Shown in pieces: positions 1 to 5,059 of a stretch of DNA of 5,829 nt. Source of the stretch: DATJWY01 sp035500775 (lineage in GTDB: Bacteria; Pseudomonadota; Alphaproteobacteria; Acetobacterales; Acetobacteraceae). The translations under genes and the position numbers were made by a program. The notes under the pieces are model-generated. The model saw nothing but the letters and a program-made list of their open reading frames with translations. It searched no databases and was not told where the DNA came from. Position 1 is the first letter of the stretch; the number at the start of each line of letters is the position of its first letter. The stretch spans positions 1 to 5,829 of the forward strand of contig DATJWY010000046.1 of assembly GCA_035500775.1 (NCBI GenBank). The letters are read 5' to 3'.

Positions 1-256
1 CGCCAAGGAACCACAAGAAGGCAATACCCGCGAATGGAATCAGGTTCAGGGCGAGGGATACTCTTTCCGTGCTTGTCTGCAGCCATGCACCAACCTTGCG
101 AGGATCCACCGGCAGCTCAAGCCACAACAGCCAGAGGCTGCAAATCATAAGAATTGAAAAGACAATCCCGGCGACGGCGGCCGCCCGTGGTGTTTTAAGA
201 CCCGCATGAACGAGAGACGCCTCGGAGGCAGTTGCAAGCCGGGAGACATCGTTCAT
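1..256 (-). CDS. Small multi-pass membrane protein, function unknown (N-terminal part, runs off left edge)
   Basis: The minus-strand reading frame is open from 256 to the window edge (85 codons plus one base) and begins MNDVSRLATASEAS. A polar stretch of about 30 residues containing GLKTPRAAAVAG leads into a hydrophobic segment (about residues 31-50, IVFSILMICSLWLLW). A short polar loop with LPVDPRKVGAWLQTS follows, and then a second segment begins (SLALNLIPFAGIAFLWFLG). The TPRAAA-AG motif and the pattern 'R-SLAL-L-PFAGIAFLWF' match a widespread family of uncharacterised bacterial integral membrane proteins that I recognise by pattern only. The ATG at 256 is preferred because AAAGG lies about 10 bases upstream. 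An in-frame ATG at 289 has no visible ribosome binding site. The gene lies 105 bases downstream of the DUF2252 gene on the same strand, so co-transcription is possible. Function is unknown. Confidence 0.7.
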   Translation of the reverse strand, partial: MNDVSRLATASEASLVHAGLKTPRAAAVAGIVFSILMICSLWLLWLELPVDPRKVGAWLQTSTERVSLALNLIPFAGIAFLWFLG

Positions 257-303
257 TGTGGTGGCCTTTATTTGAGCCTCGGCGCCCATGCTGCGCGCGC
301 ATC

Positions 304-355
304 GGATCATGCAACAAACAACGCGATGAGCGGTTACCACGATCGCTCATGATCC
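304..355 (-). terminator. Overlapping inverted repeats downstream of the DUF2252 gene, possible weak terminator
   Basis: Two overlapping inverted repeats lie just past the DUF2252 stop codon. ATGAGCG (326-332) pairs with CGCTCAT (344-350) across an 11-base loop. GGATCATG (304-311) pairs perfectly with CATGATCC (348-355). They share bases 348-350, so they are mutually exclusive folds. Read on the minus strand, the inner stem is followed by a moderately T-rich stretch (GTTGTTTGTTG). There is no uninterrupted T run, so this is at best a weak intrinsic terminator, and it could instead be a protein-binding palindrome. Confidence 0.3.
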
Positions 356-361
356 AGGTGC

Positions 362-1780
362 TTAGGATTCGTTGGCGACCTTGATGCGTCCTTCTCTGAC
401 CGCCTTGATAAATGCACGATAGTCACGCTGATTCTGGTCGGCATATTCGACCGCGAACTCGCACACCGCATCGTCAAAGGTTGAATTGGAGCCCATATAA
501 CCGGCGATCATCGCCGCATCCCCCGATCGCGCATGCGCCCGCGCCAGAGCCCATCCGCACACGCCTCCATAGGCCCGCAACAATGCGTAGTCCCAGTCTT
601 CTATAATCATGGATAATTTCATGTCGCGGAGCTGACGAACGTAGAAATGGCGGCCGTTTTCCCCCTCCACCCAACCCAGAAATATGTCGGTTGCCGCTTG
701 CATGAGGCGCTGGCCCTGCACAACGCGCTCGCCGTGGTTCTCATGCAGGCTCTTCCCCGCATACGGCTCCAGCACCGACGCCCTGGCTTCTTTGACCTGC
801 AGGAATATCGGATCATCATCCGCAGCCATCAAAAGCATGACAGCACACATGGTGCCAACGCTGCCGATGCCGACAACCTTGATCGCAAGATCGCGAAAGT
901 GAAAGCGATCGAACAGCACGCGAACGTGTTCTGGAAGCGATTCCCGGTAGCGCGCAAGCGCAATGCCAAATCCTGTCTTCATCCCCGGCGCCTGTTCTAC
1001 CGTCGGATGAAATATCAAAGGGGGATCGTCCTTGATCACAGGCATCGCCCCGTGATGTTCGGCGAGCTTCGGAAAGAGGTACTCGGGGAGACTTTTCTCG
1101 CGTGCCCGTTCAACCCTTTGCTGGGCGCGTTCGATGGCCTCCTGGCTCGTTACTTCCTTTAGCAGGCGATCAATGTCGATCCTGTCGTACCAAACATCCA
1201 GCGCTCGCATGGATGCATAGTTGGCCATCTGCTCCCGATACGAGCACACCGTAGCCGTCGCCGCCTTCGCTGCGTCGCTGTCAGCCAACCGGAGATACTG
1301 CCCCGCGATGACAATGCTTGCGGTTAAACGTTTGATGTCCCATTCCCATGGCGCCGGAAGGGTTTCATCGAGATCATTGATGTCGAAAATCACATTCCGC
1401 TCAGGCGTGGCAAAAGCCCCGAAATTCAACAAATGCGCGTCGCCGCAAGCCTGCACTCTGAGCCCGGAACTCGGGGTCGACGCCAGATCGGCGGCCATGG
1501 TGACGGCCGAGCCACGAAAAAAGGTAAACGGCGACTGCGTCATCCGCCCGAAGCGGATCGGGATGAGGTCCAGGAGCCGCCCTTCGTTCGATTTAAGCAG
1601 CAACTCGATCGGATCGTGCCGGTCCTTGGGCGGCTTCCATCCGCCATGCGATGCCCGCGGCACAGCGTCGCGTAAAGCCTTGCCTTCCGCGCGGCGCTCG
1701 TCTGCCGAAAGGTACCGATCGTCGACACGGGCATGGGCGTGGGAATGTCCACCCTGGTGATCATTCTTATCTTGCTTCAC
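362..1780 (-). CDS. DUF2252 (COG4320) family protein with kinase-like motifs
   Basis: A 472-residue protein beginning MKQDKNDHQGGHSHAHAR. Family hallmarks, numbered from the GTG start, are: PIRFGRM and FFRGSA (about 74-92), CGDAHLLNFG (112-121), FDINDLDETLP (132-142), WEWDIKRL (145-152), VVGIGSVGTMC (302-312), FLQVKEA (326-332), GERVVQGQRLMQAATD (351-366), VRQLRDMK (381-388) and WALARAHARSGD (410-421). CGDAHxxN followed by FDxND resembles the catalytic loop and metal-binding aspartate of aminoglycoside-phosphotransferase-like kinases. Activity and substrate of DUF2252 proteins are not established, so phosphotransfer is inference. No signal peptide or membrane segment is seen; it is probably cytoplasmic. 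The length is normal for the family. I chose the GTG at 1780 because AAGGGAG lies nine bases upstream and the conserved region starts well inside. The in-frame ATG at 1852 would add 24 residues of unconserved-looking sequence and has no Shine-Dalgarno sequence. The gene looks less GC-rich than the transporter next door. Confidence 0.88.
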   Translation of the reverse strand: MKQDKNDHQGGHSHAHARVDDRYLSADERRAEGKALRDAVPRASHGGWKPPKDRHDPIELLLKSNEGRLLDLIPIRFGRMTQSPFTFFRGSAVTMAADLASTPSSGLRVQACGDAHLLNFGAFATPERNVIFDINDLDETLPAPWEWDIKRLTASIVIAGQYLRLADSDAAKAATATVCSYREQMANYASMRALDVWYDRIDIDRLLKEVTSQEAIERAQQRVERAREKSLPEYLFPKLAEHHGAMPVIKDDPPLIFHPTVEQAPGMKTGFGIALARYRESLPEHVRVLFDRFHFRDLAIKVVGIGSVGTMCAVMLLMAADDDPIFLQVKEARASVLEPYAGKSLHENHGERVVQGQRLMQAATDIFLGWVEGENGRHFYVRQLRDMKLSMIIEDWDYALLRAYGGVCGWALARAHARSGDAAMIAGYMGSNSTFDDAVCEFAVEYADQNQRDYRAFIKAVREGRIKVANES

Positions 1781-1789
1781 GCCCCCCCA

Positions 1790-1796
1790 CTCCCTT
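1790..1796 (-). promoter_or_regulatory. Ribosome binding site that sets the DUF2252 start (GTG at 1780)
   Basis: On the minus strand AAGGGAG is followed by nine bases (TGGGGGGGC) and then GTG AAG CAA. This is the only good Shine-Dalgarno match near the 5' end of the frame. It supports initiation at 1780 rather than at the upstream ATG at 1852. The run of seven G between it and the start codon is unusual and could make translation or sequencing here less reliable. Confidence 0.6.
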
Positions 1797-1980
1797 TCTG
1801 TCGATCCCCGATCATCGCGGTGGCACGCGAGACGGCGTTTTAACGCCAGCATTACAGTCGCGTTTCCTTGGGATTTCTGAAGCCATGATCTCGGGCGGGC
1901 CGGGCGTCGATTGAGACGACGCTAGCGCGCTGGGCATCGTCGCGGCGTGATGTGAAAGCTGGGATCCCGTTGCCGTGACG

Positions 1981-2089
1981 CGGACAATGCCGGACCTGGA
2001 AACCGAGGCGCTGTTCGGCGCCGGGCACGGCGGCGCTCACCGCCGAGCGGGTGAACCAGCGCAATGGCTACCGTGAGCGGCGCAACTTG
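1981..2089 (+). pseudogene. Remnant of an IS256-family transposase (N-terminal region, frameshifted)
   Basis: Plus-strand translation gives MPDLETEALFGAGHGGA from 1987. After a shift of one base near 2038 it continues as TAERVNQRNGYRERRNL from 2039. This matches the familiar early part of IS256/mutator-type transposases (pattern 'MDLEVEALCGAGHGER-AERVNQRNGYRERDW'). Only about 36 residues remain of a protein that is usually near 400. Neither the catalytic DDE region nor terminal inverted repeats are visible. The similarity ends just before the transporter gene, so the remnant now forms part of that gene's upstream region. The rest of the gap between the two flanking genes (1797-1980 and 2090-2144) shows no recognisable gene or clear promoter. 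Family assignment is by motif recognition and is fairly secure for such a short piece. Confidence 0.75.
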
Positions 2090-2144
2090 GCGGCGCCAGG
2101 CACGCTCATCTCAAGATGAAAATACAACTGTAATGCTGACTGGT

Positions 2145-2150
2145 GGGAGG
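2145..2150 (+). promoter_or_regulatory. Ribosome binding site that sets the SulP start (TTG at 2157)
   Basis: GGGAGG is followed by six bases (TCGAAC) and then TTG CCG AAA CAG. This is near-ideal Shine-Dalgarno sequence and spacing. The alternative ATG codons at 2133 and 2064 have no comparable motif upstream. Confidence 0.6.
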
Positions 2151-2156
2151 TCGAAC

Positions 2157-3806
2157 TTGCCGAAACAGTGGCGAGTCCAGCTTATCGGATTGCCGCGGGA
2201 CACGCTGGCCGGGCTGCTTCTCGCCGCAATCGCCATACCCGAGCAGCTTGCCACCGCTCGGCTGGCCGGTATGCCGCCGGAGGCCGGGCTGTTCACGTTC
2301 GCCGCCGGTGCGGTCGGCTTCGCCGTGTTCGGGACCAATCGCTTTCTGTCCGCGGGTGCGGATTCCACCATCGCGCCGATCTTCGCCGGCGGCCTGGTCG
2401 CGCTGGCGGCCATCGGTTCCCCCGACTACGCTGCCTTGGCGGCGCTGCTGTCGGTCATGGTCGGGATCGTGCTGATCGGTTCGGCTTTGCTGCGCGCCGG
2501 CTGGGTCGCCGATCTGCTCTCCATCCCCGTCACCGCCGGTTTCATGGCCGGAATTGCGGTCCACATCGTCGTCGGCCAGTTGCCGTCCGTGCTGGGCGTG
2601 CCCGATACGCAGGGGAGGCTGGCGGCGCGGTTCGTCCAGATTCTGCACCGCCTGCCGGACGCCAACCCATATGCTCTTGGGATCGGCCTCTTCGTGCTGG
2701 TGACCACCCAGGCAACCGAGCGCGTGGCGAAGCGCCTGCCGGGTGCATTGCTGGCGTTAATGGCCGTGGGGGTCGCGACGGCCGCGCTGCACCTGGAGCG
2801 GCACGGCGTGGACGTCCTGGGTGCCCTGCCGGCGACACTGCCACGCATCGCGCTGCCGACGACGAAGCTCGGCAATGCCCTCCTGATATCACCACTGGCG
2901 CTGATCGTGGCGCTGGTCTGCATGATGCAGACAGCCGCGGTGCTCCGGGCCTACCCGTCGCATCCGGAGGGTCCGCGTCATGTGGCGCGCGACTTCGGCG
3001 GCATCGGGGCCGGCTGCATCCTGGCCGGGCTGATCGGCGGCTTCGCGGTCAATGCCAGCGCGCCGCGCACGGCCCTGGTGGTCTCGGCGGGCGGCGGCTC
3101 CCAGGTGGTGTCGCTGGTTGCGGTGGTACTTGCCGCGGCCTTGTTATTCGGCGGCGGCGGGTTGCTCGCATTCGTGCCGCAAGCCGCCCTGGGAGGCATC
3201 CTGATCGCGGTCGCGCTGCGCATTTTCCGGCTGAACGAGATCGTCAATATCGCCCGCCACGGCGGGTCGGAGATCTGGCTGGTGGCGGCCAGCATCCTGC
3301 TGGTGGTCGGGTTGCCGATCGAGATCGGCATGCTGGCCAGCATCGTCCTGTCGTTGCTGCATAGTTTCTATACCGTGACACGTCCGCTCTGCCTGGAGCT
3401 TGCCCGTGTGCCCGGCACCACCGTCTGGTGGCCGTCCGAAGGCGAGGCCGAGGAGCACGAGCCCGGAATCCTCGTATTCGCCCCCGCCGCGCCGCTGAAC
3501 TTCACCAATGCGGCGTTCATCCGCGACCGGCTCAGGAGCGCCGTCGAGCAGGCACGCACGCCAGTGCGGCTGGTGGTGATCGAGGCCAGCGGCGTGACCG
3601 ACATCGACTACACCGGGGCGAACGTGCTGCGGCAGGTGGTGGAGACGCTGCGGGCGAAGGGGATACAGGTCGCTCTGGCGCGCCTGTCAGCCGAACGAGC
3701 CTACGAACACGCCGCGCGGACAGGGTTGCTGGAGGCGTTCGGGGCGGAGCGGGTGTTTCGCTCGGTGGAGGATGCGGTGCGGTCGTTCAAGGCGTCTCCT
3801 GCCTAA
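2157..3806 (+). CDS. SulP (SLC26-type) inorganic anion transporter with C-terminal STAS domain
   Basis: A 549-residue inner-membrane permease of the SulP family, which moves inorganic anions such as sulfate or bicarbonate by proton or sodium coupling or exchange; the substrate cannot be read here. Numbered from the TTG start: the N-terminal signature PRDTLAGLLLAAIAIPEQLA (13-32), PPEAGL (40-45), FGTNRFLSAGADSTIAP (58-74), a long series of hydrophobic segments to about residue 400, and GGFAVNASAPRTALVVSAG (294-312), the SulP region near the anion-binding helices. The STAS domain runs from about 436 to 546 and contains DIDYTGAN (482-489), where STAS proteins carry their conserved D-TGA loop. 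Length and domain order are normal, so it looks intact. I chose TTG because of the GGGAGG six bases upstream; ATG 2133 (557 residues) is possible. The ATG at 2064 lies inside transposase debris and is unlikely. No carbonic anhydrase or sulfate-assimilation gene is adjacent. Confidence 0.93.
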   Translation: MPKQWRVQLIGLPRDTLAGLLLAAIAIPEQLATARLAGMPPEAGLFTFAAGAVGFAVFGTNRFLSAGADSTIAPIFAGGLVALAAIGSPDYAALAALLSVMVGIVLIGSALLRAGWVADLLSIPVTAGFMAGIAVHIVVGQLPSVLGVPDTQGRLAARFVQILHRLPDANPYALGIGLFVLVTTQATERVAKRLPGALLALMAVGVATAALHLERHGVDVLGALPATLPRIALPTTKLGNALLISPLALIVALVCMMQTAAVLRAYPSHPEGPRHVARDFGGIGAGCILAGLIGGFAVNASAPRTALVVSAGGGSQVVSLVAVVLAAALLFGGGGLLAFVPQAALGGILIAVALRIFRLNEIVNIARHGGSEIWLVAASILLVVGLPIEIGMLASIVLSLLHSFYTVTRPLCLELARVPGTTVWWPSEGEAEEHEPGILVFAPAAPLNFTNAAFIRDRLRSAVEQARTPVRLVVIEASGVTDIDYTGANVLRQVVETLRAKGIQVALARLSAERAYEHAARTGLLEAFGAERVFRSVEDAVRSFKASPA

Positions 3807-3855
3807 CCTGAGGCGTTGCAGGCCCACCACGCGGCCCGTCTAAAGGCGGGATGGC

Positions 3856-4107
3856 GTGCGTAGCATCCTGTTTGCGCCAGAGGCTCTCGCGGACCTGCGC
3901 AATCTCTACGACACCATCGCCGATGGCTCGCTGCCCGAGCGCGGCACACGCCGCGACGCGATCCGTCCGGGCCTGCGCACCATCGGCTACCGGCGGTGAG
4001 TGACGATCGCCTTTCACATCACTGACGCGGCGGTGGTTGTCGATCGCATTCTCTATGGCGGCCGGGATCTGGAGAGATTGCTGCGAGAAGGCGGCGACGA
4101 TGCGTGA
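3856..4107 (+). pseudogene. Decayed ParE-type (RelE/ParE superfamily) toxin gene
   Basis: From a GTG at 3856 the frame reads VRSILFAPEALADLRNLYDT, then IADGSLPERGTRRDAIRPG, then LRTIGYRR and a TGA at 3997. It continues in the same frame as VTIAFHITDAAVVVDRIL, YGGRDLERLLREGGDDA and a TGA ending at 4107. This is the ParE pattern: 'F-P-A--DL--LYDYIA' at the start, 'PERGTRRDD-RPGLR--GFRRR-TIAFH' in the middle and 'V-IDRILYGGRDLE-LL' at the end. Two lesions are visible. About 25 residues normally between the first helices and LPERGTRRD are missing, and the codon after Y-R-R is TGA where Arg (CGA to TGA) is expected. The 18 codons before it (3810-3863) give an overlapping frame ending AARLKAGWRA-stop that could be the tail of a ParD-like antitoxin, but that is speculative. 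The toxin is presumed inactive. Confidence 0.75.
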
Positions 4108-4204
4108 AGACGCAAATGGGGCAGCCATGCCGGCACCGTCAAGTTGATGGGCTATGGCCGCGACGATGCACGTGGTGAGGCGGGGCACATGGACGGCTAT
4201 GCCG

Positions 4205-4351
4205 AGCGGCAACGCCAATGATCCCGGCCCATGTCTGGAATGCCTGGGTCCGGGCGGCTCGATACTGGGCGACGGGGAGGTGATCGCGGCGGAGGGGGAA
4301 GAGGTTGTTGATCCCATCGTGGGCGGAGAGGAAGCGTTGTGCCTGGCCGGC
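4205..4351 (-). pseudogene. C-terminal fragment of an IS6-family-like transposase
   Basis: The minus strand reads AGQAQRFLSAHDGINNLFPL followed by RRDHLPVAQYRAARTQAF and QTWAGIIGVAA. I recognise this as the end of IS6-type transposases (pattern 'GQAQRFLSAHD-INNLFHLRRDH--AAQYRAARTQAF--WAEV-GVA'). An in-frame TAA lies seven codons upstream of the fragment (minus-strand direction), and the DDE catalytic part is absent. Past the expected end the frame runs on for about 20 unrelated residues to a TGA at 4141-4139, which suggests a rearrangement. The plus-strand frame across the same bases is an antisense shadow. The family call rests on motif memory, so it is moderate rather than certain. Confidence 0.6.
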
Positions 4352-4393
4352 ATTGTCACGTTAACTGCGGGCGGGCGGCTTGGAACCAAACAT

Positions 4394-4484
4394 GGCTTTG
4401 TCGCACCGATCACCCTGCTTGGCGGACACACGTCTCCTGCTGCCAACTTTTGAATACCTCGGCCCGGACGCTTCGATAATCGCG
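4394..4484 (-). pseudogene. Second IS6-like transposase C-terminal fragment with a possible IS end
   Basis: The minus strand reads RDYRSVRAEVFKSWQQETCV then RQAG and a TGA at 4412-4410. The pattern 'YR--RAE-F--WQ--TCV' resembles the last residues of IS6-type transposases and parallels YRAARTQAFQTW in the neighbouring fragment, but the two sequences differ, so they come from different elements. Fourteen bases beyond the stop, the plus strand has GGCTTTGTCGCA (4394-4405), similar to the usual IS6 terminal repeat GGCTCTGTTGCA and in the right orientation to be the element's end. The 5' side stops at the large inverted repeat, whose left arm overlaps codons R-D-Y-R-S-V-R-A. The assignment is tentative. 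Confidence 0.45.
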
Positions 4485-4525
4485 GGCGGCCATACGATGC
4501 CCGCGATTATCGAAGCGCCCGGGCC
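4461..4525. repeat. 27-bp near-perfect inverted repeat with 11-base loop
   Basis: The left arm is 4461-4487 and the right arm 4499-4525, separated by GGCCATACGAT. The arms match at 26 of 27 positions; the only mismatch is an A (4469) against what would be a G. The core of each arm contains CGCTTCGATAATCGCGGGC or its complement. No T run follows on either strand, so a simple intrinsic terminator is unlikely. The left arm coincides with transposase codons on the minus strand, and the right arm encodes A-R-D-Y-R-S-A-R-A on the plus strand. This fits an inverted duplication, or paired element ends, better than a designed regulatory hairpin. Confidence 0.85.
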
Positions 4526-4845
4526 AGTTTAGGTGAGGGCGACGCCTCCAAGCGCATTTTCATACCAGCCACCCATCGCTCGCCCGGCCCACCCTGCGGG
4601 CTGCTCTATGCCAGAAAATTTGTTCACGATTTGTTTCATATATTTAGAGACGGTTGAGCATCCCCGGCACATGGCGGACCGTCCTGCTCGGGGTGCGTGA
4701 TGGGTGTTGATTGCCTCCGACCGCCCGGTCGATGACTCCATTCAGAGGCGAGCGGGGCAGATACAAACTGACCGCTCTCGCTACCTAATCTGCTACCTAG
4801 ACCATTGAGCCTTTCGGCGATCTTCGGTCTAGGCCTCTGAAAAAA
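4526..4845. other. Non-coding stretch with an AT-rich patch
   Basis: No convincing gene lies here. A 70-codon minus-strand frame (4529-4741) has no Shine-Dalgarno sequence before its ATG and no recognisable motif. The stretch around 4610-4655 is strikingly AT-rich for this window (it contains AAAATTTGTTCACGATTTG and CATATATTTAGAG), as might be expected of a recombination or protein-binding region. Near the right end, beside the tRNA fragment, are the GCTACCTA repeats described separately and a run of six A (six T on the minus strand) just past the tRNA 3' end. Confidence 0.5.
4780..4799 (+). repeat. Tandem GCTACCTA direct repeats, candidate integrase arm sites (left side)
   Basis: GCTACCTA occurs at 4780-4787 and 4792-4799, a 12-base period close to one helical turn. 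It lies about 50 bases from the tRNA fragment. Pairs of short direct repeats at one-turn spacing beside an att core are typical of integrase arm-type binding sites. The motif shares GYTACCY with a second pair on the other side of the core. Confidence 0.5.
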
Positions 4846-4895
4846 TGGCGGACCCGATACGATTCGAACGTACGACCTTTGCCTTCGGAGGGCAA
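4846..4895 (-). other. att site: 3' portion of a tRNA-Arg(CCG) gene
   Basis: Read on the minus strand, the 50 bases form an anticodon arm (TTGCC-CTCCGAA-GGCAA, anticodon CCG), a variable region AGGTC, a T arm (GTACG-TTCGAAT-CGTAT, one G-T pair), the acceptor 3' strand CGGGTCC, discriminator G and CCA. The D arm and 5' acceptor strand (expected GGACCCG) are absent on the right side, where the sequence changes to element DNA. It is therefore not a functional tRNA gene but the 3' duplicate left by integration of an element into tRNA-Arg(CCG). The integrase gene starts 165 bases to the right. From the orientation, the restored complete tRNA gene should lie at the far right end of the element, outside the window. 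Confidence 0.85.
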
Positions 4896-4946
4896 TTTCT
4901 ATGGGTTGCGGGCGGTTGATGGTGCTTGCGTTGCGCTGCTAATAAT

Positions 4947-4965
4947 CTGTTTTTGGCCTGTTTTT
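4947..4965 (+). repeat. Paired CTGTTTTT repeat between att core and integrase
   Basis: CTGTTTTT occurs at 4947-4954 and 4958-4965, an 11-base period. Phased T tracts bend DNA, so this could be a bending or accessory-protein site (for example IHF or an excisionase) in the attachment region. This is suggestive only. Confidence 0.4.
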
Positions 4966-5009
4966 CTTTGCCATCCTTTGTCTGTCATTGCGTGGATATG
5001 CGCCAAGCT

Positions 5010-5030
5010 GTTACCCTGACGTTACCCCGA
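5010..5030 (+). repeat. Tandem GTTACCCYGA repeats, candidate integrase arm sites (right side)
   Basis: GTTACCCTGA (5010-5019) and GTTACCCCGA (5021-5030) match at 9 of 10 positions with an 11-base period. They sit 30-50 bases ahead of the integrase start, where a recombinase could both bind its arm sites and repress its own gene. They share GYTACCY and orientation with the pair on the left of the tRNA fragment. Confidence 0.5.
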
Positions 5031-5059
5031 ACCTTTCGGGCGTTTCTGATGAGGGCCGC

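Noticed and set aside
1852..2064. 70-codon minus-strand frame between DUF2252 and SulP
   Set aside because: It lies opposite the IS256 transposase remnant, which is the recognisable strand; no family motif or ribosome binding site.
2168..3364. 398-codon plus-strand frame inside the transporter gene
   Set aside because: An Arg/Gly/Ala-rich shadow in another frame of a GC-rich gene; the SulP frame has clear family motifs and membrane segments.
3837..3852. Possible terminator hairpin (CCCGTC-TAAA-GGCGGG) after the SulP gene
   Set aside because: The stem is short with a G-T pair and no T run follows; it overlaps the start of the toxin relic.
3787..4446. 219-codon minus-strand open frame across the toxin relic and transposase debris
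   Set aside because: Low-complexity Pro/Ser/Ala-rich translation antisense to the ParE relic; the IS6-like tail is in a different frame. No Shine-Dalgarno sequence or recognisable domain.
4154..4453. 99-codon plus-strand open frame (MAATMHVVRRGTWTAM...)
   Set aside because: It is antisense to the IS6-like transposase fragments (RFLSAHD...), whose frame carries the recognisable protein pattern.
4529..4741. 70-codon minus-strand frame in the non-coding stretch
   Set aside because: No ribosome binding site, no motif, and it spans the AT-rich patch and ends beside the inverted repeat; likely chance.
4846..4895. A functional tRNA-Arg gene
   Set aside because: Only the anticodon arm to the 3' end is present; the D arm and 5' acceptor strand are missing, so it is an att duplicate.
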